Below, one piece after another: positions 8,386-17,888 of a stretch of DNA of 32,797 nucleotides. The DNA is taken from positions 1 through 32,797 of the forward strand of contig JAJYTR010000023.1 in NCBI GenBank assembly GCA_021792975.1, in the 5' to 3' direction. How positions within the stretch are numbered: the stretch's first letter is position 1; every line of letters begins with the position of its first letter. Source of the DNA: Pseudomonadota bacterium (GTDB lineage Bacteria > Pseudomonadota > Gammaproteobacteria > Xanthomonadales > Rhodanobacteraceae). Under the pieces are notes generated by a model that was not told where the DNA came from, ran no database searches, and was given only the letters and a program-made list of their open reading frames with translations. Position numbers and translations under genes: made by a program.

Positions 8386-10572
8386 TCAGACCGCCCCTGC
8401 GGCGGCGCCCGCCGGATGCCGCGCCCCGCGCATCCGCATCCACGTCGCCAGCGCGGCGGCGTCCATGGGACGGCCGATCAGGAAACCCTGTGCCTTGGCG
8501 CAGCCATGTCGTTGCAGGAACGCGAGCTGCTCTTCGTGTTCGACACCCTCGGCCACCACCCGCAACCCGAGGTTGCGGGCCAGTTCCAGGATGGCGCGCA
8601 CGATTGCCGATGCCTTGGCGTCCGTGCCGCAGGCCGCCACGAACGTGCGATCGATCTTCAGCAGGTCGACGGGCATCTGCATCAGACTGGCCAGAGTGGA
8701 GTGGCCGGTACCGAAGTCGTCGATCGCCACCTGCATGCCCAATGCCCGCATCGGTTCCAGCACCCGCTGCGCCAGTTCGGCATCGGGAAACGCGGAGCTC
8801 TCGGTGATCTCCACGATCAGCCTCTGGCCCGGCATGCCGTTGTGCGCCAGCGCACCGCGCACCGTCTCGATGCAGCGGTCGTCACGCAGCGCGCGCGGCG
8901 ACAGATTCACCGCGACCGCCAGATCCAGCCCTTCCGCATCCAGCCAGTGCCGCCATTGCCGGCAGGCTTCGGCGATGGCCCAGTGGCTCATGGATTCGAT
9001 CAGCCCGGTATCCTCGGCCAGGTCGATGAACGCATCGGGCTGCACCAGGCTACCGTCGGGGTTGCGGATCCGCAGCAAGGCTTCGACGCCGGCCACAGCA
9101 CCGTCCGCGAGATGCACGATCGGCTGGTAGTGCAGCACCAGAGCGTGCCGGGCGATCGATTCCCGCAGCCACTGCATGCGCTGGAACCCCTGCGTGGCCG
9201 AACGGCCGATATCCGTGGAAAACAGCGCGTGCCGGTTTCCGCCCTTGGCTTTGGCGTGGTACATGGCCATGTCCGCCGCCTGCAGCAGCGACTCGACGTC
9301 GCCGCCATCGTCGGGATAGACGCTGAGACCCACGCTGGCGGTGCTGCGCAGACGCTGGCCGCCCGTTTCCTGCGGCTGACCGACCGCTTCCAGCAGGCGC
9401 TGCGCCATCCTGCCGGCGGCATCGGGATCGATGTCCTCGGCCCACACCGCGAACTCGTCGCCGCCCAGCCGCGCCAGCGTGTCACCCGCGCGCATCACGG
9501 CGGCGGCCTGCTGCGCGACGTGCCGCAGCAGCCGGTCGCCGGCCAGGTGACCGAGGACGTCGTTGACCGGTTTCAGCCCGTCCAGATCGAACAGCAGCAG
9601 GGCACAACGCCGATCCTGCCGCTGCGCGCGCTGCAGCGCGTGCTGTGCGCGCTGCATGAACAGCGTGCGGTTGGGCAGGCCGGTGAGCGGGTCGTGATGG
9701 GCCAGATGTTCGAGCTGGCTGCGCGCCTGCTCGACCTCGGTGATGTCGCGGGCCACGCCCAGCACCCCGTCGACTGTCCCGGCCTGCGAACGGATCGGGT
9801 TGTACTGCACCTCGTAGATGCGCCGGCGGAACGTGATCGTGAGCGTCTGCCGCTGGCCCTGCAGCGTGCGCCGGATGGCCTCGGGTACCTGCGGCAGATC
9901 GGCCAGCACCTCGTCGGCGCACCGGCCCAGCAGCTCCTCCGCCTTCAGCTGCACGTCCTGCATGCCGCGGCCTGCGCAATAGGTGAACCGCGCCTGCCGG
10001 TCCAGCACGAACAGGATGATCGGCGCCTGCTCGATGACGGCATCCAGGCGCAGCTCCGTCATCGCCAGCCGGGCGATGGCTTCGTGCCGGGCGCTGATGT
10101 CGCGGTACAGGCAGTAGACCGCGACCACCGTGTCGCGATGGCGGATGGGCGCAGCCAGCACCGAAACCGGCACGCGGGTTCCGTCGCGCCGGGTCCGGAA
10201 GGTCTGGAATTCCGACTGCATGCCGGCCTGTGCGGAGCGGTTGAGCGCGGCCGCCTCCGCGCGCAGCGTCTGCGGCACGATCAGCGGATCCAGCGGCTGC
10301 CCGCGGATGGCGGACAGCGGATAGCCGAACAGACTCTCGAAGCGGGGGTTGACGCGCAGCACCACCCCGTGGAGGTCCACCAGGGCGATGGCCTCGGGCG
10401 AGTGCTCGAAGAGGGCGTGCAGGTAAGCCGGGGCGAGCTCCTCGAGGCCTTGCTGTGCCGTCAGCGCGGAGGGGTGGGCCCGGGCACGGCCGTGACTGCC
10501 GCGCGCCGGCGCCGCATCCGCGCCGGCCGCCGCGTCGCGATGCGCGGCCGCCCCCTGATCCAGAGCGTCCAT
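8386..10572 (-). CDS. PAS-PAS-GGDEF-EAL cyclic-di-GMP signalling protein
   Basis: The 728-residue protein has two PAS domains (about 45-160 and 170-282), a GGDEF domain (about 290-450) and an EAL domain (about 465-715). It has no evident membrane segment. The cyclase motif GGDEF (370-374) is intact, and an inhibitory RxxD site (361-364) sits five residues before it, so product-inhibited cyclase activity is plausible. The phosphodiesterase residues also look intact: Glu497 in EAL, Asn556, Glu588, Asp618-Asp619, Lys639, Glu675 and Gln695. The protein may therefore both make and degrade cyclic-di-GMP, controlled by signals at the PAS domains. ATG 10572 is chosen as the first Met after the end of the upstream gene, 14 bp away; the pair is probably one operon. 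Confidence 0.93.
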   Translation of the reverse strand: MDALDQGAAAHRDAAAGADAAPARGSHGRARAHPSALTAQQGLEELAPAYLHALFEHSPEAIALVDLHGVVLRVNPRFESLFGYPLSAIRGQPLDPLIVPQTLRAEAAALNRSAQAGMQSEFQTFRTRRDGTRVPVSVLAAPIRHRDTVVAVYCLYRDISARHEAIARLAMTELRLDAVIEQAPIILFVLDRQARFTYCAGRGMQDVQLKAEELLGRCADEVLADLPQVPEAIRRTLQGQRQTLTITFRRRIYEVQYNPIRSQAGTVDGVLGVARDITEVEQARSQLEHLAHHDPLTGLPNRTLFMQRAQHALQRAQRQDRRCALLLFDLDGLKPVNDVLGHLAGDRLLRHVAQQAAAVMRAGDTLARLGGDEFAVWAEDIDPDAAGRMAQRLLEAVGQPQETGGQRLRSTASVGLSVYPDDGGDVESLLQAADMAMYHAKAKGGNRHALFSTDIGRSATQGFQRMQWLRESIARHALVLHYQPIVHLADGAVAGVEALLRIRNPDGSLVQPDAFIDLAEDTGLIESMSHWAIAEACRQWRHWLDAEGLDLAVAVNLSPRALRDDRCIETVRGALAHNGMPGQRLIVEITESSAFPDAELAQRVLEPMRALGMQVAIDDFGTGHSTLASLMQMPVDLLKIDRTFVAACGTDAKASAIVRAILELARNLGLRVVAEGVEHEEQLAFLQRHGCAKAQGFLIGRPMDAAALATWMRMRGARHPAGAAAGAV

Positions 10573-10586
10573 GGCGCAGGTGCGTT

Positions 10587-10934
10587 TCAGAGCGCCATCC
10601 GCGTCGGCGCCGGTACTGGCCGCAGCCCGCGCAAGCCGGGTCCGCGGACCTGCGCGGCCGCCCGCTCCGCCGCAGCGGGGTTGGCCGCGCATGCGGCGTG
10701 CCAGGCCCGTGCCTCGCCCTGCGCCCAGGCGCTGGTGAGCTGGCGCCAGCGCCAGCGCGCCAGCAGCGTGTTGAGCACCAGCACGGCCAGCAGCAGAGCC
10801 CCCAGCACAGCGGCGAGGCGGGCGTTATGGAAGCGCTCCAGCATCGCCGGGCCGCCCAGCAATGCCAGCGCGAGGGCCTGGGTGAACAGATAGCGGTCGG
10901 TGAGCCGGGTACCGGCGCGGCGCAGTGTTTCCAT
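10587..10934 (-). CDS. small membrane protein of unknown function
   Basis: The predicted product is 115 residues. Two hydrophobic stretches are visible, one around residues 13-30 and a stronger one around 37-58 (LAAVLGALLLAVLVLNTLLA). A basic, Trp-rich segment and an Ala/Arg-rich tail follow. I do not recognise a family. The gene ends 14 bp before the PAS-GGDEF-EAL gene on the same strand, suggesting co-transcription and possibly a role in membrane localisation or signal input for that enzyme. ATG 10934 is chosen over an upstream start at 11027 because the extra residues are low-complexity and not membrane-like. Composition fits coding sequence, but with no homology call the gene is moderately certain. 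Confidence 0.6.
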   Translation of the reverse strand: METLRRAGTRLTDRYLFTQALALALLGGPAMLERFHNARLAAVLGALLLAVLVLNTLLARWRWRQLTSAWAQGEARAWHAACAANPAAAERAAAQVRGPGLRGLRPVPAPTRMAL

Positions 10935-11177
10935 GGGTGATCCGGTGCATGACGGAGCCGACGCGACTCCGGATGCCATTCGACCCGGATCGGACGGATC
11001 GGATTGTGCGGCGCAACGGATCGTCAAACTTGTTCACCGACGCGCATGCCGAAGTGTGATGGCGAACGCGCCCGCGCCCGGCCCCTCATGCGCGCGGACC
11101 GCGCGCGTCCGGCGGCAGCGGCGCGGGGCGCATGCCCCGGTCCGTCGCGGCCGTCGCCGGGAACGCCGCCCGCCGCT

Positions 11178-13337
11178 TCAGCCGCCCGCCTTCATCCCGA
11201 TTGCGCTGCCCAGGAATCCCCAGTTGTCGGCGTCGTGGCGCAGGTGCTTGTGCAGCGGCATGTAGATGTGGCTGGTGGCGGTGGCCACGTGCAGCAGGAC
11301 GGGATTGGCGCAGCCCTGGTCGCGCTGCATCCGCGCGGCGAACTTGTAGGCGTTGCTGGGCACCACGCGGTCGTCGTCGGTCGAGGTGGTGATGATGGTG
11401 GGCGGGTAGCACACGCCCTTGTGCAGGTTCTGCAGCGGCGAGTAGGCGTACAGCCAGTGGAATTCCCGGGCGCTCCTGTCGGCATCGCCGTATTCGGCGA
11501 TCCAGTACTCGCCGCCGGAGAATTTCTGGAAGCGCAGCATGTCCAGCACGCCGTGGCCGATGTACACCGCGCCGAACAGGTGCGGATGTTCGGTGACGCT
11601 GGCACCGGTCAGCAGGCCGCCGTTGGAGTAGCCCATGATGGCCAGGTGCGGTGTCGAGGTGTAGCGGTGGCGGATCAGCCAGCGCGCGGCGTTGGCGAAA
11701 TCGTCGAACACGTGCTGCTTGTTCTGCAGCATGCCGGCCCGGTGCCAGGCCTGGCCGTACACGCCGCCGCCGCGCAGGTTGGGCATCGCGTAGATGCCGC
11801 CCATGTGCAGCCAGGCGGCGATGGCCGGACTGAAATAGGGCGGCACGGTGATGTCGAAGCCGCCGTAGCCGTACAGCACGGTGGGTGTGCTGCCGTCGCG
11901 CGCCAGCCCTTTGCGATGCACGATGAACATGGGCACCTTCACGCCGCCGGTGGAGCGGTAGAACACCTGGCGCACCACGTAGTGCCGTGGATCGAAGCGC
12001 ACCTGTGGCTTGAAAAAGCTGTGCGTGCGGCCGTCGGCGACGTCGTAGCGCACCACCTCGCCGGGGCGCAGGAAGGAGGTGAACGCGAAGTACACCGCGG
12101 GCGAATGCGCGCGCGCGGAGATGCCGCCCACGGTGCCGGTGGCGTCGGGCAGGGGCACGCTGCGCAGGAATGCGCCGCCGGTGGTGTAGAGCGCCAGGCG
12201 GCTCTTGTCCACCACCGTGCGGTGCACCAGGATGCGGCCGTCGGCCAGATGGGCCGAGGCGATCACCGAGTCGGCTTGCTGCGGGACCACGGTGCGCCAG
12301 TGCGCCGGCGCAGGATCGTTCAGGGCGACCGCGATGACCCGTCCCCGCGGAGCGTCCCGGTCGGTCTGCACGTACACCGTCGAGCCCTGCGTGCCGATGG
12401 GCGTGTATGCCGCGTCGTCGCGCGTGAACAGCGGCCGCACCGGCGCGCGCAGATCGGGATGCGCGGGCTCGCCCAGATCGGCGACGTACAGCTCGTTGCT
12501 GGTGATGCGGAACTGGAAGTCGATGAACAGGTAGCGTCCGTTCTGCGACACGCTGCCGTCGATGATCCACTGCGGGCGGTCGGGACGGCGGTAGATCAGG
12601 CGGTCGTCGGTCTGCGGCCTGCCGATCCAGTGGTAGTACAGGGCCTGGTCGGCCAGACGCTGCACGATGGCCTTGCCCGCCGGCGGCTGCGGATAGCGCG
12701 AATAGAAGAACCCGCGATCGTCGCGGGTCCAGTCGATGCCGGAGAACTTCACCCAGCGCACGGCATGCGGCAGGGTCCTGCCGGTGGCCACGTCCAGCAC
12801 ATGGATGGTTTCCCAGTCCGAACCGCCGGCGGCGAGCGCGTAGGCCAGATAGCGCCCGTCCGGCGAGGGCACCCAGTCGGCCAGCGCGATGCCGCCGTGA
12901 CGCGAGAGCGCGTTGGGATCCAGCAACACGCGCGGTTTCCCCTGCGGACCGCGCTGCACGTACACCACCGCCTGGTTCTGCAGGCCCGCGTTGCGGCTGA
13001 AGAACAGCCACGGTCCGCGCTGGACGGGCGGCGATTCCCTGGGATAGTCGGACAGCCGCAGCAGGCTGGCGTAGAACGCGGCGCGCAGCGGCAGCCGGGC
13101 CAGGTAGGCGTCGGTGAGCCTGTTTTCGGCGGCGATCCAGGGGCCCAGGCGCGGATCCTGGAGATTTTCCATCCACTGGTAGGGCGCCGGCACCGGGGTG
13201 CCGAAATAGTGGTCGACGACCGCATCGCGTGGCGCCACCGGATAAGCCTGCGGCGGCGGCGGAACGGACGCCGCGACGGCCGGCATGTAGCATCCCCATG
13301 CGGCAGCGCAGACCAGCATCATCGGCCACAGCTTCAT
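11178..13337 (-). CDS. prolyl oligopeptidase (S9A family), exported
   Basis: The product is 719 residues. It has an N-terminal signal peptide (cleavage near PAVAA), the N-terminal POP segment (HYFGTPVPAPYQWMEN), a seven-bladed propeller region and a C-terminal alpha/beta-hydrolase domain. The nucleophile is Ser571 in GYSNGG, the Asp lies in TDDDRVVP (about 655), and the likely His is about 690. The usual GHG context of that His is replaced by TSHIYMP. The enzyme cleaves short peptides after proline, and export points to the periplasm. The gene is followed downstream by 243 bp with no gene. It lies between two cyclic-di-GMP genes, with no obvious functional tie. The family call is firm; substrate range may differ because of the altered His region. 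Confidence 0.93.
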   Translation of the reverse strand: MKLWPMMLVCAAAWGCYMPAVAASVPPPPQAYPVAPRDAVVDHYFGTPVPAPYQWMENLQDPRLGPWIAAENRLTDAYLARLPLRAAFYASLLRLSDYPRESPPVQRGPWLFFSRNAGLQNQAVVYVQRGPQGKPRVLLDPNALSRHGGIALADWVPSPDGRYLAYALAAGGSDWETIHVLDVATGRTLPHAVRWVKFSGIDWTRDDRGFFYSRYPQPPAGKAIVQRLADQALYYHWIGRPQTDDRLIYRRPDRPQWIIDGSVSQNGRYLFIDFQFRITSNELYVADLGEPAHPDLRAPVRPLFTRDDAAYTPIGTQGSTVYVQTDRDAPRGRVIAVALNDPAPAHWRTVVPQQADSVIASAHLADGRILVHRTVVDKSRLALYTTGGAFLRSVPLPDATGTVGGISARAHSPAVYFAFTSFLRPGEVVRYDVADGRTHSFFKPQVRFDPRHYVVRQVFYRSTGGVKVPMFIVHRKGLARDGSTPTVLYGYGGFDITVPPYFSPAIAAWLHMGGIYAMPNLRGGGVYGQAWHRAGMLQNKQHVFDDFANAARWLIRHRYTSTPHLAIMGYSNGGLLTGASVTEHPHLFGAVYIGHGVLDMLRFQKFSGGEYWIAEYGDADRSAREFHWLYAYSPLQNLHKGVCYPPTIITTSTDDDRVVPSNAYKFAARMQRDQGCANPVLLHVATATSHIYMPLHKHLRHDADNWGFLGSAIGMKAGG

Positions 13338-13514
13338 CGCAGGCTCCCGCGCGGTCAGGGTGCGCGCGAATCTAGCACCGCGGGCACCGCGGACCGCCGG
13401 CAGGCACGCACCGTAACCGTTCCGTCAGGCGGCGCCGGCAGGGCGGCGGCTGGCACCGGGCTCCGCATGAAGGAGCTCGCGACGACGCCGCGCCGGATGC
13501 GGCAGGGAGCGGGC

Positions 13515-15374
13515 TCAGCGCGGAGGGGCGTAGCCGCGCAGCCACCCGGGTACGTCCGCTGCCGGCAGCGGCGGGGAGATCGCGTAGCCCTGCCCCGCGT
13601 CCGCCCCCAGTTGCCGCGCCAGCCCGATCAGCATGGGCGTTTCCAGCCCCTCCAGCACGGTGCGCAACCCCAGACTGCGCGGCACGTTCACCAGCGCCGC
13701 CAGGAAGTCGCGGCGCCGTGGCTGCGCACCCGCCAGATCGCCCAGCAGTTGGCGGTCGAACTTGACGCTGTCGAAGGGCAGCGTGCGCAGGCGCCAGAGA
13801 TTGCTGAAACCCGAGCCGAAGTCGTCCATCACCAGTCGTGCGCCCAGCCGCGAAAGGCGCTGGATCGCCACGTCGCGCAGTGCGGTGGCGGCGGTCTCCT
13901 CGTCTTCCAGCAGCTCCAGCGCCAGACGCGCCGGCGCGATGCCGGTGCGGACCAGGGCGTCCTGCACCCAGTCCACGCAGTCCGGATGCACCAGCACCGA
14001 GGGCGGCAGATTGACCGCCAGCGCCAGACGGACGTCCTGCCGGTCCCACTGTGCCAACTGCCCGAGGCCGGCGCGCAGGCCCAGCACGAACAGGCGGTGC
14101 AGTTCGGCGCGCCCGAAGCCGGACAGGAATTCGCGCGGCGGGATGGTCGCGGCGGTGTCGTCGCCCAGTCGTGCCAGCGCTTCCACCATCACCGGCATGC
14201 CGCTGTGCAGGTCGACGACGGGCTGATAGGCCCACTGCACCGCGCCGTGGCTCAGCAGCTGCAGATGGCCGCGGCGCACCGCGTCCGGCAGCAGCTGGCC
14301 GCGGCTGCGGCGACCCAGCTCGCGGTAGGCCTGGTCGAACACCTGGCGCAGCGCCTGCAGGAACACGCGCATGGCCTCCGGCTCGAACAGCCCCGGCCAG
14401 CGGCCGTACAGCGCCAGCAGCGCGACCGGTTCGCCGCCCAGATCATCGATGGGTACCGCCGCCGAGGCGCGGATGCCGGCGGTGCGCGCGGCGCCGGCCC
14501 AGGGCGCCGCACCGGGATCGAGGTGATACGAGCGGTTGGTTTCGATCCGCCGGCTGCGCCAGGCGCGTGCCTGCGGCGAATGGCCGAAGGACTGCCGCTC
14601 ATCCAGGGTGAGCGGACCGATGCCCATACGCTGGATGGCCTCCAGATACGGCTGGAATCCGGGCGACGTGAACTCGTAGACGATGCGCGCGTCGTTGTCG
14701 GGCCGGCCCAACGCCAGCGCCACGATGCCCGGATGTACGGCCAGCCGCTGCATGGCGCCGGTGACGAACTCCGGCCAGTCCGCGGCCTCGGCGCGCCAGC
14801 GCTCCAGCGCCACGATCAGCCGATGGCGGACCAGGGTCTGCTCGTGCGCACCGTCGATCTGCGCCTTGAGCTCCTCGCGCATGCGCGCGGTCAGCACCGC
14901 GGCCAGCGCGCTGCGCCGTTCCCGCGGCCAGGGCAGCGCCGCAACGGCGCGCTGCAGCCGCCGCAGCACCACCCACATCGCCTCCACCGCCAGACTCAGC
15001 GGGACGCCCAGGCCCTCGAGGCTTCCGCCCAGTGCACGCGCGCGTGCGACGTGCCGGCCACGGTTCAGGCGCGGGTGGAGCAGTCCCGTCAGGCATCGCC
15101 GCACCCACGCGGAACCCTGCACCAGGCCCTCGCGCTCGAGCAGGTCGAGCAGCGCGCGGCCGGCGGCATTGGTGTCGATCAGCGCCCGCGTGGCCTCGGC
15201 CGCCGCCTCGAGAGCGTCGTGCAGCCCGGCACGCGCTTCGCGGATCAGCGCGCGGGCCTGCGCATCGTAGGGATCGAGGCGGTCGAGGGCGCGCACTTCC
15301 GCCAGAACGGACTGCGCAGCCGGCGCGGACGCAGCGGCCTGGTTACCATCCGGCGGCGGACGGGATTGCGCCAT
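13515..15374 (-). CDS. GAF-EAL domain protein, probable cyclic-di-GMP phosphodiesterase
   Basis: The product is 619 residues. Residues about 20-200 are helical, with a pattern loosely like globin-coupled sensors but no clear haem His. A GAF-like domain (about 205-350) is recognisable from AWRSRRIETN, GIRASAAVPIDDLGG and PVALLALYG. The EAL domain (about 370-612) keeps Glu398, Asn455, Glu487, Asp517-Asp518, Lys538, Glu575 and Gln595, so hydrolysis of cyclic-di-GMP to pGpG is likely. There is no GGDEF domain. ATG 15374 is chosen because GGAGG lies 9 nt upstream; an earlier Met at 15404 lacks this. The gene is divergent from the S9 peptidase gene. The sensed ligand is unknown. Confidence 0.88.
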   Translation of the reverse strand: MAQSRPPPDGNQAAASAPAAQSVLAEVRALDRLDPYDAQARALIREARAGLHDALEAAAEATRALIDTNAAGRALLDLLEREGLVQGSAWVRRCLTGLLHPRLNRGRHVARARALGGSLEGLGVPLSLAVEAMWVVLRRLQRAVAALPWPRERRSALAAVLTARMREELKAQIDGAHEQTLVRHRLIVALERWRAEAADWPEFVTGAMQRLAVHPGIVALALGRPDNDARIVYEFTSPGFQPYLEAIQRMGIGPLTLDERQSFGHSPQARAWRSRRIETNRSYHLDPGAAPWAGAARTAGIRASAAVPIDDLGGEPVALLALYGRWPGLFEPEAMRVFLQALRQVFDQAYRELGRRSRGQLLPDAVRRGHLQLLSHGAVQWAYQPVVDLHSGMPVMVEALARLGDDTAATIPPREFLSGFGRAELHRLFVLGLRAGLGQLAQWDRQDVRLALAVNLPPSVLVHPDCVDWVQDALVRTGIAPARLALELLEDEETAATALRDVAIQRLSRLGARLVMDDFGSGFSNLWRLRTLPFDSVKFDRQLLGDLAGAQPRRRDFLAALVNVPRSLGLRTVLEGLETPMLIGLARQLGADAGQGYAISPPLPAADVPGWLRGYAPPR

Positions 15375-15531
15375 GACGCCGCACCTCCGGCAGCATTGGA
15401 GCACCGCCGCCGCAGGTGCTCAAGCGGACGCGCGGCGGGCGCGGACGGCCGCGCCGTCCCCATCCCCAGCCCTTGGCGCCCGCTCTCGCGGGAACCATCA
15501 TGGCCCGATCGCCCACGCCGGAAACCCTGCA

Positions 15532-17553
15532 ATGAACGCTTCCATCCCGCGCTTCGGCGCCCTGCTGCTGGTCCTGGCCCCGCTGGCCGCGCACGCGCAG
15601 GCAACACCCGTCCGCCTGCAGGACTTCCGCGCGCTGGTGCGCATCGTCTCGCCGCAGTTCTCGCCCGGCGGCCGCCGCATCGCGTTTCTCAGCGTGCGGC
15701 CCGACTTCGTGCACGACCGCTACGACGCCACCCTGCGCGTGGTGGCCGCGGACGGCGGACCGGCGGCGGCGCTGGTGCGCGGCATGCGCGACCTGCACAT
15801 GCCGCGCTGGGCGCCGGACGGCCGCACGCTGAGCTTCATCGCGCGCGTGGGCAAGCGGAAGCCGCAGGTGTGGGCGGTGGCGGCCGCGGGCGGCACGCCG
15901 CGCGAACTCACCGACGCGCCGCGCGGCGTCGAGCAGTACGCCTGGAGTCCCGACGGCAGGACCCTGGCCTACGTCACCCCCGATCCCTCGTCCATCGACG
16001 CACGCGACCGCCGCGACCACCACGACCTCTTCACCATCCACGACGACGACTACCAGGTCACTCGCCCGCCCGTACCCTCGCACCTGTGGTTGCTGACGCC
16101 GGCGAACGGCGCCGCGCGCCAGCTCACGCACGGCCGCGCCAGCGTGCTGGAGAACGCGCCGCCCTTCGCCGGGGCGGTCTCGCCGCCGGCATGGTCGGCC
16201 GATGGCCGCTGGATCGTCTACGCGCAGCAGGCCGATGCCGATCCGGCCGACAGCGACCGCACCACCGTCGTCACGGTGAACGTGGCCAGCGGCGCGGTGC
16301 GCCCGCTGACTGCGCAGCGCAGCTACGAGTACACGCCCGGTTTCGCGCCGGCGGGCGATGCCGTGGCCTATCTGCATCCGCACGGCCCCGGTCCGCTCAG
16401 CGACATGGACGTGTGGGAGATCGCACGATCCGGCGGCACGCCGCGCGATCTGACCGCCGACCTCGACCGCGACGTGTACTCCGACTACGCCTGGCTGCTG
16501 GCCGGCCGCGGCGTGGTGGCACTGGCCAACGACGGCGTCGGCAGCCGGCTGTACGTGCAGCCGCTGCACGGCAAGGGCCATGCGCTGGCGCTGGGCGATC
16601 TCGAACCGCTGCAGTTCGCGGTCTCGCGGCAGGGCGCGCTGGCGGTCGTGGCCGACAACGCCACCACCGCGCCCGAGCTGTATCTGCTGCGCAGCCTGCA
16701 CGGCCGGCCGCTGGCGCTGACCGCGTTCAACCGCGGCTTTGCGCGCTACGCCTGGCCGCGCAGCGTCGATCTGCGCTGGCACGCGCCGGACGGCCAGCCG
16801 GACGACGGCATCCTCACCTATCCCATCGGCTACGTGCCCGGCCACCGCTACCCGCTGGTGGTGTACAGCCACGGCGGTCCGGAGGCTGCTTCCACCGAGG
16901 ATTTCGACAGCGGCGAGATCGGCCCGCTGCGCGACCTGTTCGCCGCGCACGGCTTCCTGGTGTTCGAACCCAACTACCGCGGCAGCGACAACCTGGGCAA
17001 CGCGCACGAGCACGCCATCTACCGTGATCCCGGCACCGGTCCCGACAGCGATGTGATCTCGGGCATCGAGCGGCTGCAGCGGCAGGGCATCGTCGACGCC
17101 TCGCGCATCGCTGCGGTGGGCCACTCCTACGGCGGCTACATGACCGCCTGGCTGATCGCGCACCAGCACTTCTGGCGCTGCGCGGTGGTGGCCGACGGCG
17201 CGGTCGACTGGACCGAGGAATACGAGCTCTCCGGCGCCGGCAATCTGGCCTGGACGCGCGACTCGCTGGGCGGCAGCCCGTGGAACCCGCACAGCGCCGC
17301 GCTCTACCGCAGCGGCTCGCCCATCACCTACGCCGGGCAGATCACCACGCCCACGCTGATCCTCTCCGGCACCGCCGACACCACCGTGCCCATCACCGAG
17401 TCCTTCGCGCTGTACCACGCGCTGGCCAGCCGCCACGTCCCGGTGCGGTTCATCGGCATCCCGGGCGCGTTCCACTCGCCGCAGGATCCGGTGCACCGCG
17501 AGCTGTACTACCGCGCGATCGAGGACTGGGTGGTCGCGCACCTGCGCGGCTGA
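15532..17553 (+). CDS. S9-family peptidase (dipeptidyl-peptidase/acylaminoacyl-peptidase-like), exported
   Basis: The product is 673 residues with a signal peptide ending near AHAQA (residue 24). WD40-like/TolB-type propeller repeats follow, visible as SPQFSPGGRRIAFLS, APDGRTLSF and SPDGRTLAYV. The C-terminal peptidase domain carries Ser532 (GHSYGGYM), Asp616 (SGTADTTVP) and His648 (GAFHSP). Such enzymes remove dipeptides or acylated residues from peptide N-termini. Export suggests a periplasmic role in peptide nutrition. ATG 15532 is chosen because it begins the signal peptide; the frame is open further upstream but non-coding in character. It is divergent from the GAF-EAL gene, with 157 bp between the starts. 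The family is sure; the exact activity is not. Confidence 0.93.
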   Translation: MNASIPRFGALLLVLAPLAAHAQATPVRLQDFRALVRIVSPQFSPGGRRIAFLSVRPDFVHDRYDATLRVVAADGGPAAALVRGMRDLHMPRWAPDGRTLSFIARVGKRKPQVWAVAAAGGTPRELTDAPRGVEQYAWSPDGRTLAYVTPDPSSIDARDRRDHHDLFTIHDDDYQVTRPPVPSHLWLLTPANGAARQLTHGRASVLENAPPFAGAVSPPAWSADGRWIVYAQQADADPADSDRTTVVTVNVASGAVRPLTAQRSYEYTPGFAPAGDAVAYLHPHGPGPLSDMDVWEIARSGGTPRDLTADLDRDVYSDYAWLLAGRGVVALANDGVGSRLYVQPLHGKGHALALGDLEPLQFAVSRQGALAVVADNATTAPELYLLRSLHGRPLALTAFNRGFARYAWPRSVDLRWHAPDGQPDDGILTYPIGYVPGHRYPLVVYSHGGPEAASTEDFDSGEIGPLRDLFAAHGFLVFEPNYRGSDNLGNAHEHAIYRDPGTGPDSDVISGIERLQRQGIVDASRIAAVGHSYGGYMTAWLIAHQHFWRCAVVADGAVDWTEEYELSGAGNLAWTRDSLGGSPWNPHSAALYRSGSPITYAGQITTPTLILSGTADTTVPITESFALYHALASRHVPVRFIGIPGAFHSPQDPVHRELYYRAIEDWVVAHLRG

Positions 17554-17888
17554 CCCGGCGGCGCGGCCCCGTTTGCGCCGCGCCCGCCGTAAGCGCGCCG
17601 CAAACATTCCGGCATGCGCCGCGGCGGCCGCGGGCGGCGGACAGTTTGTCGCATCCGCGCCGCGCGCGAGCCGGCGCCGCGACGCCGCCGATCCCGCCCG
17701 AAACCGTTGTGCCGCAAGGCCTGCGGGGCCGCCGCATGCGGCGACGCGGCGCATGCATCGCCGCCCCGCGCGCGGGCCCGCGCGGCGGTACGCGCGTCGT
17801 CTTGATCCAGATCAATCCGCGGACGCGGACGCTGCCTAGCCTCGCGGTCACGGCGCTCAGGCCGTTTGTTCCCAGTACGAGGTTGGTC
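17554..17888 (+). promoter_or_regulatory. 335-bp intergenic region with the HiPIP promoter
   Basis: No gene is supported here. Just after the S9 stop there is a GC-rich imperfect inverted repeat (about 17558-17582) that could end transcription. The rest is highly GC-rich until the FNR-type box at 17802-17815. A -10-like TAGCCT lies at 17837-17842. A Shine-Dalgarno GAGG (17879-17882) sits 6 nt before the HiPIP start. Confidence 0.55.
17802..17815 (+). promoter_or_regulatory. FNR/Anr-type box upstream of the HiPIP gene
   Basis: TTGATCCAGATCAA is a perfect match to the FNR/Anr consensus TTGAT-N4-ATCAA. It ends 21 nt before TAGCCT (17837-17842), which puts its centre near -41 of the expected start of transcription, the class II activator position. 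The HiPIP start codon is 73 nt downstream of the box. Activation at low oxygen is inferred. Confidence 0.85.

Noticed and set aside
11004-17027. A single open frame of about 2000 codons on the plus strand
   Set aside because: It runs antisense to the prolyl oligopeptidase and GAF-EAL genes and out of frame through the S9 peptidase gene. It has no family motifs; long shadow frames are expected at this GC content.
15343-17754. An 803-codon frame opposite the S9 peptidase gene
   Set aside because: It is the antisense shadow of a gene with a complete catalytic triad and signal peptide.
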